64,000 nucleotides of DNA, taken from NCBI GenBank assembly GCA_963702995.1, contig OY969783.1, positions 6,386,001 to 6,450,000 of the forward strand, given 5' to 3'. Made by a program: the position numbers and the translations under genes. The notes beneath the pieces were generated by a model. The model did no database searches, had not been told where the DNA came from, and saw only the letters and a program-made list of their open reading frames with translations. How positions within the stretch are numbered: the stretch's first letter is position 1; each line of letters begins with the position of its first letter. Shown in pieces: positions 37,563 to 46,972 of this stretch. This DNA is from MFD04580-c1 sp963702995 (GTDB taxonomy: Bacteria; Planctomycetota; Phycisphaerae; Tepidisphaerales; Tepidisphaeraceae).

Positions 37563-38672
37563 TCACACGCCGGCCGTCGCGGGCTCGAGCAGGGCGCTCC
37601 ACTTCTTGGCCTGGCGGTTTTTCCAGCCGCCCTTGTGGTAGGCGTAGCCGACGATCAGCGGGACGGCGAGCGTCGCTTCGCTGAAGACCATCTGTTCGTA
37701 GACGGTGTCCACCTTCCCCCAGCTCGAGGCTTCCTTCAGCGTGCTGCTGGAGAGAGCGCCGTCGCGGACGTCGGCGACGGTGACCTGAACAGCGTACTTG
37801 TGCATCGGGGCGTCGTGGCCGAGCACCTCGGCGGCGACGACAATGTCCTGGGTGAAGTTCTTCGGCACGCCGCCGCCGATCATGAACAGGCCGGTGTCGG
37901 TGTTCTTGATCTTGAGCTGGGTGATTTCGTAGAAATCCTTGCCGCCGTCCCAGCTCATGCGCGGGCTGTCGCCGCGGGCGGCGATGTTCGCAACCAGGCC
38001 GAAGCCGGCCGAGCAGTCGCTGAAGGCCGGGGCGAAGATGGGGACTTCCTTCTTGTACGCCTCGTAGATGATCGAATCGGCGCACTTGGGGCCGCCGGTC
38101 CGATCCAGGTAGGCGCCGAACTCGCGGAACAGCTCGCGGCTGCTGTACGGCCGCGGCTCCAGCTCGTCGAAGATGCGGCCGGTCGTCTCATCGCAGACCC
38201 GCAGCTCATCCTCGCTGATCAGCGTGTCGTAGATGCGGTCGATCGCGTGCTCGCGCAGCTCGCCGTCATACAGCCCGCTCTTGAGCTCTTCCCCGGCGAC
38301 GTAGTGCCGGAAGCCGAGGGCTTCGAAGAAGTCCTGATCGACCATGTTCGCGCCGGTGCTCACGATGGCGTCCACCATGTTGTTGCGGATCATGTCAACA
38401 AAGACCTTCTTCAGCCCGGCGCTGATCAGCGAGCCGGCGAGCGTCAGGATCACGCCGCAATCGGTGTCCTTGAGCATGCGGTCGTAGATGTCGGCGGCGC
38501 GAAAGAGGTCGCGGCTGCTGAAGGCCATGTGCGCCATCGCCTCCACCACGGGGACGATGCCTGCGTTCTTCGTGATGTCGATATGCTCGATCGTCTTGCC
38601 CAGGAACTTGCTCTTGTCGGCGTTATCGGTCGCCTTGAGCGGCTTGGTGTTGAGGGTTTGATCGTTTGCCAC
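37563..38672 (-). CDS. deoxyhypusine synthase-like protein
   Basis: 369 residues from GTG 38672, chosen because GAAGGAGG lies just upstream and the longer frame is Arg-rich. The protein has the DHS Rossmann-like NAD fold: STGANMVDQDFFEALG, DRTGGPKCADSIIYEAYKKE, PIFAPAFSDCSAGFG, and the active-site segment GGGVPKNFTQD with Lys271 in the place of the catalytic lysine that forms the enzyme-imine with spermidine. In eukaryotes and archaea DHS modifies (e/a)IF5A, which bacteria lack. Bacterial relatives are thought to work on polyamines (homospermidine-type synthesis) or on unknown acceptors. No polyamine gene is next to it here. Confidence 0.92.
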   Translation of the reverse strand: MANDQTLNTKPLKATDNADKSKFLGKTIEHIDITKNAGIVPVVEAMAHMAFSSRDLFRAADIYDRMLKDTDCGVILTLAGSLISAGLKKVFVDMIRNNMVDAIVSTGANMVDQDFFEALGFRHYVAGEELKSGLYDGELREHAIDRIYDTLISEDELRVCDETTGRIFDELEPRPYSSRELFREFGAYLDRTGGPKCADSIIYEAYKKEVPIFAPAFSDCSAGFGLVANIAARGDSPRMSWDGGKDFYEITQLKIKNTDTGLFMIGGGVPKNFTQDIVVAAEVLGHDAPMHKYAVQVTVADVRDGALSSSTLKEASSWGKVDTVYEQMVFSEATLAVPLIVGYAYHKGGWKNRQAKKWSALLEPATAGV

Positions 38673-39156
38673 GCTGCGCCTCCTTCGATTGGGTCGAGGT
38701 TGGAATGTACACGCGACGGCCGCACGGCGCGAACCAGGTATCCGGGGGCTGTCGCGGCGAAGCCCATCCACGCGTTGAGCCCGTATTGGCGGATCTGCGT
38801 CACAGGCCCAACAGCGGGAAAAAAAGAAAGCCACCGCGGCCGCTACGGTGTGCTGGGATCGATCCGATCCTCTTGGCACCCGCCATTGCAGGCCGGGGTG
38901 GCTTTCGAAGGTTATTTTCGCACGCGTTTGACCCGCGTCAAGCGCGTTCTTGCGTTGCGGGCAAATTAATGATTCACGCGCCTTTGTCGCGCCCGATCGC
39001 CGACCCTACGATGGCCGCCGCAACCCGGGCCGCGGTGGCCAAACGCTCCGTGTTCAACTGAAGGAGAAAGGCGCGCAACGCCTATCGCCGATCGGAGTCG
39101 GCCGCTGGGCTCGCGACGCTCCAGCATGACCTGCGGCGAATGCCGATGTGATCCGC
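38673..39156. other. divergent intergenic region
   Basis: About 480 bases between the minus-strand DHS-like gene and the plus-strand glycosylase. It contains a 10-bp inverted pair GAAAGCCACC / GGTGGCTTTC (38826-38835 and 38897-38906). No gene seen. Confidence 0.45.
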
Positions 39157-40080
39157 ATGGCCAACCCAGACCGACATCGTCTTAGGCTTTGGCTCCAGAG
39201 CGAGCGGGCTTTCGGGCTAGCGTACGTCGGACCGATTCACATCGAGTCGGTTGCTGGCGGGACGGTGCCGGCCCATCCCGGCCCGGCGGCCTTGGCGGTT
39301 TCGGACGCGGAGGACGAGGCCCGATCGGATCTTCGCGGAAGGAACTCCGAGCGACCTCCGGACGACGCGGCCGCCGTGAATCCCCCGGCCGACGTCTCCG
39401 CCCAGGCCACCGCCAATCCTCTCTTCGGCGCCGGTTCCGGCATGCCGACCAGCACCGATACGATTCCCGTCGTCGAGCCATTCACCGCGCCCGCGCTCTC
39501 CGGCGAGGAAAAGCGGCTGAGGCTGGCCGAGATGGACACGGGCGAGGTCCGGGGCTGCACGCGATGCCGTCTCTGCGAAACTCGGACTCGAACCGTCTTT
39601 GGCGAAGGAAGTGCCGACGCGGAACTGTTCTTCATCGGTGAAGGCCCCGGCGAGAATGAGGACCTTTCCGGCCGGCCCTTCGTCGGGCAGGCTGGCGAGT
39701 TGCTCGACAAAATGATCAGCGCGATGGGCCTGAAACGGGAGCAGGTTTACATCGCGAACGTCGTGAAATGCCGCCCGCCGCAGAATCGCGAGCCGGCGCC
39801 GGACGAGATCGCGACGTGTACGCCGTACCTGACGCGCCAGCTCGAGATCGTCCGCCCGAAAGTGATCGTGACGCTGGGGCGGCCGGCGACCCAGCACATG
39901 CTCCAGTCGAAGCTTTCGATGAGCCGGCTTCGCGGTACCTGGCAGCGGTGGCGGGGGATCCCGCTGATGCCGACGTTCCACCCGGCGTACGTGTTGCGCC
40001 AGTACACCGACAACAGCACGCGCAAGCTCGTTTGGGGAGACCTCCGGCAGGTGATGGATGAGCTGGAACGCGGCCGCTGA
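39157..40080 (+). CDS. family 4 uracil-DNA glycosylase (Fe-S)
   Basis: Removes uracil from DNA. The N-terminal 100 residues are low-complexity and non-conserved. The catalytic domain begins near residue 125 with CTRCRLC (cluster cysteines), then GEGPGENEDLSGRPFVGQAG (uracil-binding motif with GE-x-PG), NVVKCRPPQNREP and CTPYLTRQL (remaining cysteines), and THPAY-like FHPAYVLR (catalytic His). This is the Thermus/Thermotoga-type family 4 enzyme with a 4Fe-4S cluster. The start may be ATG 39157 or GTG 39148; neither has a good ribosome-binding site. Confidence 0.93.
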   Translation: MANPDRHRLRLWLQSERAFGLAYVGPIHIESVAGGTVPAHPGPAALAVSDAEDEARSDLRGRNSERPPDDAAAVNPPADVSAQATANPLFGAGSGMPTSTDTIPVVEPFTAPALSGEEKRLRLAEMDTGEVRGCTRCRLCETRTRTVFGEGSADAELFFIGEGPGENEDLSGRPFVGQAGELLDKMISAMGLKREQVYIANVVKCRPPQNREPAPDEIATCTPYLTRQLEIVRPKVIVTLGRPATQHMLQSKLSMSRLRGTWQRWRGIPLMPTFHPAYVLRQYTDNSTRKLVWGDLRQVMDELERGR

Positions 40081-40647
40081 TGGCGAGAGGGGAAATCGGA
40101 AACACGAACTCCGAAGCAATGACGGAAGGCCGCTGTTCACGCGGGCGAAAGATGATGGCACGATGATTTTGTGAGGCGGATCGCGGGAACGGAACGCCCG
40201 CCGCGCGCGGCGACTGTCGGCGTGCCGCCGCGGCCGGCAAGGATGAAACGCTTCCACGAATTTTGAGCGCTCGGCAGAGGGATGTTGCCAAAGCTGGACT
40301 TACGCGGCCTTGGGCATATTTACTTGAAAAGCCGGGCTTGAACTCTGTCCCGCGCGGGTTTAATCATGCGCGATCGAAAGCGCTCGGATCGGAATGCGGC
40401 CGGGACAAACCGCTCGTCTGACGACCGGGATGTTACCGGCCGAAAAAGAGTTTGGGCCGTAAACCGGATCAGGGTAGGTTCATCGATCACCCCTCTGAAG
40501 GCATATCTGGCGGGGCGCGGATGATGTGGGTGGCGAGCGACGCCTGACGTGGGTCGCCGCTGGCGGAGGCCGTTGACGAGCGACCCGGTTCGGGCTCGTC
40601 GGCGTCAGTTTGTACCGTTGAACGTTTCGCACAAGAGCACTCTCGAC
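40081..40647. other. region upstream of dnaA
   Basis: Nearly 570 bases with no gene. I searched for clusters of TTATNCACA-type DnaA boxes and AT-rich repeats, as expected of a chromosomal origin, and found none convincing. Promoter elements of dnaA should lie here. Confidence 0.45.
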
Positions 40648-42111
40648 ATGGCCATGACCCAAACTCCTCCCCGAGACCCGCTTCGTCGCGCACTCGATTC
40701 CCGTGATAACGGACGCGAGGCCAACGGCCGAGACTCCAACGGCCGCGATGGGGGCGGACGCGATGGGAGCGGACGCGACGCCAGTGGGGCGACCGGGCCG
40801 GGCCGCGACGCCCACGCGTTCGACCCGACCTACTGGCAGAAAATGCTCGGCGTGGTTCGGCTTCAGCATCCCACGCTCAACCGGGTCTGGTTCGATCAGA
40901 TGACCCCGCGCCAGCTCACCAACGGCGTCATTCAGGTCACGGTGGGGACGCCGGCGCAGTTGAACTTTTGCCAGAGCCAATGCCAGCAGCCGTTCACGGC
41001 CGCGGCGCAGGCGATCACCGGGCGTCTGGTCGCGGTGAGCTTCCATTGCGACAACCTGCCACGGGCTGGCGTCTTCAACGAAGGGGACCAGCCGCTCCCG
41101 CTGAACCCGGACTACGTCTTCGAAAACTTTGTCACCGGCCCCTGCAACCGCCTTCCCCACGCGGCCGCCGTGGCGGTCGCCGAGCAGCCGGGCCGGGCGT
41201 ACAACCCGCTGTTCATCCATGGCGGCGTCGGGCTCGGCAAGACGCATCTGCTCCAGGCCGTCTCGCAGAAAGTCCTCGAACGGCAGGGGGACCTGCGGAT
41301 CCTGTACCTCTCGTGCGACTCGTTCATCAATCAGTTCATCACCGCGGTTGAGAACGGGGAGATGAACCTGTTCCGCCATCGGTATCGCGACGCGGACCTG
41401 CTGATCATCGACGACGTCCATTTCCTCGCCGGCCGCGATCGAACGCAGGAAGAATTCTTCCACACGTTCAATACGCTTTATCAGAGCCACAAGCAGATCA
41501 TTCTGTCGGCCGACTGCCCGCCGAGCGAGATCCCGGAGCTCGAGGAGCGCCTGGTCAGCCGCTTCAACTGGGGCCTGGTCGCCCGGATCGACAAGCCCTG
41601 CTACGAGACGCGCGTGGCGATCCTTCAGAAGAAGGCGCGGATGCGGGGCCTGGTCCTGCCGGACGATGTCATCTGCTACATCGCGGCGAAGGTCGATAAC
41701 AACACGCGCGAGCTGGAAGGGGCTATCACCCGGATCCAGGGGATGGCGCTGCTTCAGGAGGGGCGGATCGACCTTGAGCTGGCCAAGGCGGCGCTGGGCG
41801 AGACGGCGACCAGTGAACAGCGGCGGATCACCATCCAGCAGATCATTGAATCGGTCACCGAGTACTACAACGTCAAGGTAAGCGACCTTCAGAGCAAGAA
41901 GCGGCACAAGAGCATCGCGTTCCCCCGGCAGGTCTGCATGTACCTGGCCCGGCGGCACACCCGGTACAGCCTTGACGAAATCGGCGGCTACTTCGGCGGC
42001 CGCGACCACACGACCGTCCTCCACGCCGTCCGCACCGTCACCCGCGACGTGACCGAAGAACCGGACATCGCCGAACAGGTCAACCGGATTGAAGGGAAGC
42101 TGACGGCCTAA
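40648..42111 (+). CDS. dnaA: chromosomal replication initiator DnaA
   Basis: 487 residues. ATG 40648 is preferred; an upstream extension is unconserved. Residues about 25-50 are an unusual (N/S/G)GRD repeat run. Domain I follows (YWQKMLGVVRLQHPTLNRVW), and a linker ends at LNPDYVFENFVTGPCNRLPH. The AAA+ domain has Walker A GGVGLGKTHLLQ (about residue 190), Walker B LLIIDDVHFLAG (about 250), box VII VSRFNWGLVARIDKP and sensor II NNTRELEGAITRI. Domain IV, which binds DnaA boxes, is intact with GGRDHTTVLHA. It binds ATP and opens the replication origin. No dnaN or other replication gene is adjacent, so a chromosomal oriC here is not supported. Confidence 0.97.
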   Translation: MAMTQTPPRDPLRRALDSRDNGREANGRDSNGRDGGGRDGSGRDASGATGPGRDAHAFDPTYWQKMLGVVRLQHPTLNRVWFDQMTPRQLTNGVIQVTVGTPAQLNFCQSQCQQPFTAAAQAITGRLVAVSFHCDNLPRAGVFNEGDQPLPLNPDYVFENFVTGPCNRLPHAAAVAVAEQPGRAYNPLFIHGGVGLGKTHLLQAVSQKVLERQGDLRILYLSCDSFINQFITAVENGEMNLFRHRYRDADLLIIDDVHFLAGRDRTQEEFFHTFNTLYQSHKQIILSADCPPSEIPELEERLVSRFNWGLVARIDKPCYETRVAILQKKARMRGLVLPDDVICYIAAKVDNNTRELEGAITRIQGMALLQEGRIDLELAKAALGETATSEQRRITIQQIIESVTEYYNVKVSDLQSKKRHKSIAFPRQVCMYLARRHTRYSLDEIGGYFGGRDHTTVLHAVRTVTRDVTEEPDIAEQVNRIEGKLTA

Positions 42112-42491
42112 CCCCGCCGCCCTTCCCGAAGCAGAAAACCCGAAGCAGAAATATCAACGAGGTTCGAATAAAACCAACGCGGAAATCGTTGTTTACGCTT
42201 GGATTCGGGTTTCTTCTTTTCCGATTTCTCGTTCCTCCGGATTTCCAGCTTCGGATTTTGTCGTTCTGCTCGCGCCCCAACGAACGGGTAGCGCTGTAGT
42301 GGCAGGTAATTGGGGGCCCGCCTGCGATTCCTACGCTCCCCTTGGCCCCCAGGAATCCATTTTCGAGACGTAGCGGCCCGAAACGCCGACAGTAGACTCA
42401 CGCCCATGCTCAAGATCGGTCTTGAAATCCGCGGCGGCCGACGCCGGCCGCCCAACCGGGGCATCCGCACCCTCCTACGCGAGCGCAACCT
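42112..42491. repeat. gene-free stretch with degenerate dispersed repeat
   Basis: Bases 42160-42262, read on the minus strand, start AAATCCGAAGCTGGAAATCC and align loosely with 55806-55900 on the plus strand (AAATCCGAAGCTTGAAATCC...). Both then run through GAG...AAAAGAAG...CGATTT. Short 'AAATCCGAA' reiterations of this kind occur as dispersed elements in planctomycete genomes. No gene recognised in the stretch. Confidence 0.55.
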
Positions 42492-44282
42492 GTGACCCTG
42501 ACGCTCCTCCCCGGCGATCGTCTGAAGAAAGCCCTCCAGGCGCCCGCCAGCGCCGGGATCGAGCTGCTGATCCTCCTCGGCCTGGCCGCCCTCGTCGGCG
42601 CGCTGGTCATGATGGCGCGCCAGGTCTCCGCGCCGCTGCAGCAGACGGTGGAGATCAGCCTCTCCCTCTGGATGCTCCCCAAGTACACGCTGATGAGCCT
42701 TCTGCGCGGCTTCGGGGCCTATATCCTCTCGCTCGTCTTCACCCTGATCTACGGCACGATCGCCGCTCACAACCATCGGGCCGAACGCGTCATGATCCCG
42801 GCGCTGGACGTGCTTCAGGCGATCCCGGTCCTGGGCTTCCTTCCGGGGCTGGTGCTGGCACTGGTTCATCTGTTCCCAACGCGGGAGATCGGGCTGGAAA
42901 TTTCGTGCGTGATCATGATCTTCACTGCCCAGGTCTGGAACATGACCTTCAGCTTCCACGGCAGTCTGCGGGGCATCCCGCAGGCGCTACGCGAAGCGGC
43001 CGCCATCCAGCGGCTGTCCGGCTGGCAGATCTTCACGCTCCTGGAAGTCCCCGCGTCGATGATCGGCCTGGTCTGGAACTCGATGATGTCGATGGCGGGA
43101 GGATGGTTCTTCCTCACCGTCAATGAGGCGTTCACGCTCAAGGACCACGACTACCGCCTGCCGGGGATCGGCTCGTACATGAACGAGGCGATCAACCGCG
43201 ACGACACCGTCGCCATGCTTGGGGCGATCGTCGCCATGTCGATCATGATTATCGTCGTCGATCAGCTCTTCTGGCGGCCGGTGGTCGCGTGGGCGCACCG
43301 ATTTAAGCTGGACGACGCCGCCGGCGAGGCCCCGCCCAGGTCCTGGGCCCTGGACCTGTTGAAGGCGTCTAAAATGATCGGGTTCGCCGGCCGGGCGATG
43401 CAGCGCCGCCGCAAGCTGGCCCCCATGCCCTCGGGCACCCCGTCCGTTGGAGCTCAGCCCGCCGGCACGCTGGGCCACATCAGGCCCCCCGGCCAGACGT
43501 CGATCGTCAGCCTGGGGCTCACCGTCCTGAAATGGTTCTCGCTGGCGGCCTTGGCCGTTGGCATGGTCGCGGGCGCGTGGTCGCTTCTCCAATTGCTAAT
43601 TGCGCTTCCGCTCTCCGATCCGAAGACGCACGAGGATTGGGGCCATGTGGTCCTGGCCCTGCTGGCGTCGTTCCTGCGGACCAGCGCGTCGGTGGTCCTG
43701 GGTGCCGCATGGGCGTTGCCGGCGGGGATCCTCATCGGCTTGAGCCCGCGCTGGTCGCAGCGGCTCCAGCCGGTCATTCAGGTGGTTGCCAGCTTCCCGG
43801 CGCCGATGCTCTTCCCGCTGGTGACGATGGCGCTGGCCCTGGCCAATGTCCCCTTCACCATCGGGTGCGTGGCTCTGATGCTGCTGGGGTCCCAGTGGTA
43901 CATTCTGTTCAACGTGGTCGCTGGCGCGACCGCGATCCCCGCCGACCTGAAAGAAGCCGCGTTCGCGTACGGCATGTCGAGGGGGGAGCGCTGGAAGCGG
44001 CTCTATCTTCCGAGTGTCTTCCCGTACCTGGTCACTGGGCTGGTGACGGCCGCCGGCGGCGCGTGGAACGCGACGATCGTCTCGGAGTACCTGGTGAGCA
44101 GGGGGGCCGTCCTGTCCGCTTTCGGCCTCGGCTCTACGATCAGCCATGCGACGACGGAAGGGAACTTCCCGCTGCTGGCGGCCAGTGTGATCACCATGGC
44201 CCTGTTCGTGGTGCTGCTGAACCGCGTGCTCTGGAAGCGGCTCTATCGGATCGCAGAATCACGATTCAGCCTGAACGCCTGA
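42492..44282 (+). CDS. ABC transporter permease, two fused permease domains (nitrate/sulfonate/taurine class)
   Basis: 596 residues, GTG start. It contains two copies of the binding-protein-dependent permease fold. The first copy (about residues 20-270) has the EAA loop REAAAIQRLSGWQIFTLLEV; the second (about 340-590) has KEAAFAYGMSRGERWKRLYL. Each is embedded in five to six membrane helices. Fused permeases with the downstream ATPase type seen here occur in NitT/TauT-like importers. No substrate-binding protein lies next to it, so the substrate is unknown. It ends about 35 bases before the ATPase gene, a clear transcription unit. Confidence 0.9.
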   Translation: MTLTLLPGDRLKKALQAPASAGIELLILLGLAALVGALVMMARQVSAPLQQTVEISLSLWMLPKYTLMSLLRGFGAYILSLVFTLIYGTIAAHNHRAERVMIPALDVLQAIPVLGFLPGLVLALVHLFPTREIGLEISCVIMIFTAQVWNMTFSFHGSLRGIPQALREAAAIQRLSGWQIFTLLEVPASMIGLVWNSMMSMAGGWFFLTVNEAFTLKDHDYRLPGIGSYMNEAINRDDTVAMLGAIVAMSIMIIVVDQLFWRPVVAWAHRFKLDDAAGEAPPRSWALDLLKASKMIGFAGRAMQRRRKLAPMPSGTPSVGAQPAGTLGHIRPPGQTSIVSLGLTVLKWFSLAALAVGMVAGAWSLLQLLIALPLSDPKTHEDWGHVVLALLASFLRTSASVVLGAAWALPAGILIGLSPRWSQRLQPVIQVVASFPAPMLFPLVTMALALANVPFTIGCVALMLLGSQWYILFNVVAGATAIPADLKEAAFAYGMSRGERWKRLYLPSVFPYLVTGLVTAAGGAWNATIVSEYLVSRGAVLSAFGLGSTISHATTEGNFPLLAASVITMALFVVLLNRVLWKRLYRIAESRFSLNA

Positions 44283-44316
44283 CGATACAGAACGTTGGCA
44301 CTGGAATGGCTTGACG

Positions 44317-45786
44317 ATGATGACAACGCAATCAACCCTCGCGTCCCCCCCGGCGGCGGCCGACCTTCCGCCGGCCGCCTCAGCGCCCACGGGCGAGCCG
44401 ATCTCCGAGGCGCGGCATGTGTCAGTCAGCTATGGCGGCGACGGCAGCCGCCTCGTTCTGGATGACGTGAGCCTTGCCGTCCGTCCGGGCGAGGTGCTGG
44501 CGATCCTGGGCCCGTCCGGCTGCGGCAAAAGCACGCTCCTGCGGGCAATGGTCGGGCTGATCCGGCCGACCAGCGGCGAGGTCCTCGCGCATGGGAAGCC
44601 GCTCGTCGGCATCCATCCGGGCGTCTCGATCGTCTTCCAGAATTTCGCGCTCTTTCCGTGGCTGACCGTCGAGCAGAACATCCGCGTCGCCCTGAACGGC
44701 CTGGGCATGGCACCCGACGCGGGTGCCGATCGGATCGAACGGTGCATCGACATGGTCGGCCTCGAAGGCTTCGAAGGGGCCTACCCCAAGGAGCTGTCGG
44801 GCGGTATGAAGCAGCGCGTGGGCATTGCCCGGGCCCTGGCCCGCGGGCCGGAGCTGCTCTGCATGGACGAGCCGTTCAGCGCCCTGGACGTCTTCACCGC
44901 CGAGAGCCTGCGGAGTGAGGTCTACCGGCTCTGGTCCGGCGGCGGCGACGGGGCGAAGGCGACCGGCGGCGCGGTCATCGCGGCGGGCCCCGAGGGCAAA
45001 GGGGGCGCTCGGCTCCCTTTCTCACTGAAGAGCGTGATGATCATCACGCACCTGATCGACGAAGCCGTCTTCCTCGCCGACCGGATCGTCGTCCTGGCGG
45101 CGCGGCCGGGCCGCATCCGCGCGATCATCGACAACGACGTGCCTCACCCCCGCGAGTATCAGAGCCCCGCCTTCCTCCAACTTGTTCAGCGAATCCACGA
45201 CTTCATCACCAAAGAGCACCTTCCCGAGCCAGGCGTCAGGGCCGCCGCCACTCCGGAAATGCTCCCCGGCGGTGTCCCCGCACCCGAACCGCTACCGTGC
45301 GTCAACATCGGGCAGATCTTTGGCCTGATGGAGATGGTGCAGGACCGGGGCGGCCGCATTGATGTCTTCGCTGTGGACCAGCTCACCGATTACGACTTCG
45401 GGCACACCCTGGCGGTCGTGAAGGCGGGCGAGATGCTCGGGCTTCTCGACACCCCGAGGAACGACGTCACCCTGACCGACCTGGGCCGCCAGTTGCTCGC
45501 GGGGGACATCAACGTGCGCAAGGCGCTGTTCCGCCAGCAGCTTCAGACGCTGGGGACGTTCCGGTTCGTCATTCACCTGCTGAAGGAGGCGAAGGGGCAC
45601 CAGCTCCCGCGCGACGTGATCGAGGAGGAACTGGCGATTCGGCTGACCGCCGAAGACATCGAGCGCGCAATGACGACGGTGATCGGGTGGGGCCGCTTCG
45701 CTGAGCTGTTCGGTTATTCGCTTAGCACGCGCGTTTTCTTCCTCGACGAACCTTCGGCCGGCCCGGCGGCGGCCGCCGCTTCTTGA
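44317..45786 (+). CDS. ABC transporter ATP-binding protein with C-terminal AAA-associated domain (nitrate/sulfonate class)
   Basis: The ATPase domain has Walker A GPSGCGKSTLLRAM, Q-loop VFQNFALFPWLTV, signature LSGGMKQRVGIARALA, Walker B LLCMDEPFSALDVF and H-loop MIITHLIDEA. A Gly/Ala-rich insertion of about 30 residues sits between the D-loop and the H-loop. The second half (about residues 330-480: FGLMEMVQDRGGRIDVFAVD, VTLTDLGRQLLAGDINVRKA) is the AAA-associated C-terminal domain found in NitT/TauT-type ATPases, thought to be regulatory. Works with the fused permease upstream. ATG 44317 is chosen over TTG 44311. Confidence 0.92.
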   Translation: MMTTQSTLASPPAAADLPPAASAPTGEPISEARHVSVSYGGDGSRLVLDDVSLAVRPGEVLAILGPSGCGKSTLLRAMVGLIRPTSGEVLAHGKPLVGIHPGVSIVFQNFALFPWLTVEQNIRVALNGLGMAPDAGADRIERCIDMVGLEGFEGAYPKELSGGMKQRVGIARALARGPELLCMDEPFSALDVFTAESLRSEVYRLWSGGGDGAKATGGAVIAAGPEGKGGARLPFSLKSVMIITHLIDEAVFLADRIVVLAARPGRIRAIIDNDVPHPREYQSPAFLQLVQRIHDFITKEHLPEPGVRAAATPEMLPGGVPAPEPLPCVNIGQIFGLMEMVQDRGGRIDVFAVDQLTDYDFGHTLAVVKAGEMLGLLDTPRNDVTLTDLGRQLLAGDINVRKALFRQQLQTLGTFRFVIHLLKEAKGHQLPRDVIEEELAIRLTAEDIERAMTTVIGWGRFAELFGYSLSTRVFFLDEPSAGPAAAAAS

Positions 45787-45823
45787 CGCCCCCGCAGCGC
45801 GACGCCCCCGCAGCGTGACTTAG

Positions 45824-46855
45824 ATGGACGCCCCCATCCAATCCATCGACACGGCCTCGCCCGACCCCATCTCCGACGCCGCGGGCTTCGGCGCCGTTCG
45901 ACGCATCTGCCGCCGCCACGCGAAAAGTTTTTATTTCGCCTCCCACTTCCTTCCGCGCCCCAAGCGGGACGCCGCGTATGCCGTCTACGCCTTCTGCCGA
46001 ATGATCGATGACGCGATCGATCAGGATGACGACGCCATCGAAACGACCGGCCCCGCCGCCCGCGCATCGGCAACGCCGCCGCATCAACCCGCCTCCGTCT
46101 GCGGCCCGACCTCGCCGCTGGATGCCCGGCTGAACCTCTTCCACGCCCGGCTGGATGAAATCTACGACCGAAGGCTCGCGCTCCCTCCGCCGGACGAGCG
46201 ATCGGAAGCCCAACACGCGCTGCACGCCTTCGCACTGACGGTTCACCGGTACGCGATCCCCAAGCAATACTTCCTCGACCTGGCGGCCGGCTGCCGAATG
46301 GACCTCACCGTCTCCCGATATGCCACATGGGCCGCCCTGGACCGCTATTGCTATCACGTCGCCGGGGTGGTGGGATTGATCATGAGCAGCGTCTTCGGCC
46401 TCTCGGACGCTTCGGCGCGGGAGCAGGCCGTGCTCATGGGGAACGCCATGCAGCTCACCAACATCCTGCGCGACGTTCGGGAAGACCGTGAGCGCGGGCG
46501 GATCTATCTCCCTCTGGAAGACATGGTGCGGTTCAGGTATTCCGAGGCCGACCTGAACGCCGGCATCGTCAACGACGCATTCCGGGAGCTGATGCGGTTC
46601 CAGATTGCCCGCGCCCGCGACCTTTACCGCCGCGGGGCGGAAGGTCTCTGCTTCCTGGAAGGGGACGGGTCGCGGCTCACGGCGGCGGTAATGGCCGTGA
46701 TCTACGGCGGGATCCTCGGCGAGATCGAGCGGCGCGGGTATGACATCTTCGCCGCCCGCGCCAGCCTCACCCGGGGCCAGAAGCTCCGTCGCCTCCCGCT
46801 CGCCTGGCGGGTCGCGCGGCGCCGTCGCGGCCGGCCGCTGCCGCAATTTGTCTGA
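45824..46855 (+). CDS. crtB: phytoene/squalene synthase family protein
   Basis: 343 residues. Trans-isoprenyl diphosphate synthase fold with both Asp-rich motifs: DDAIDQDDD near residue 62 and NILRDVREDRERGRIYLP near 214. Also SFYFASHFLPRPKRDAAYAV and YCYHVAGVVGLIMS. It joins two GGPP (phytoene) or two FPP (squalene-type). A CrtC-like gene lies downstream, so carotenoid synthesis is the more likely role, though HpnC/D-type squalene enzymes look similar. An insertion of about 30 low-complexity residues follows the first motif. Starts 38 bases after the transporter ATPase, separated by a small direct repeat (GACGCCCCCGCAGCG twice). Confidence 0.9.
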   Translation: MDAPIQSIDTASPDPISDAAGFGAVRRICRRHAKSFYFASHFLPRPKRDAAYAVYAFCRMIDDAIDQDDDAIETTGPAARASATPPHQPASVCGPTSPLDARLNLFHARLDEIYDRRLALPPPDERSEAQHALHAFALTVHRYAIPKQYFLDLAAGCRMDLTVSRYATWAALDRYCYHVAGVVGLIMSSVFGLSDASAREQAVLMGNAMQLTNILRDVREDRERGRIYLPLEDMVRFRYSEADLNAGIVNDAFRELMRFQIARARDLYRRGAEGLCFLEGDGSRLTAAVMAVIYGGILGEIERRGYDIFAARASLTRGQKLRRLPLAWRVARRRRGRPLPQFV

Positions 46856-46972
46856 TGGTGTAATTTGGGGCGAGTGCGATTTTGTGCACCCGGCGCCGGC
46901 ACCTAAATATAGAGCGATTTCCGCGTGCCCAAAGGCTCGGCCGCGGCTCGAACGTTCATCGCCGGGCTTGTC

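Noticed and set aside
40081..40647. Replication origin next to dnaA
   Set aside because: No cluster of DnaA boxes, no AT-rich unwinding repeats, no dnaN/gyrB neighbours.
40480..42024. Minus-strand frame of 514 codons across dnaA
   Set aside because: Exact antisense of the AAA+ gene; its protein has no family features.
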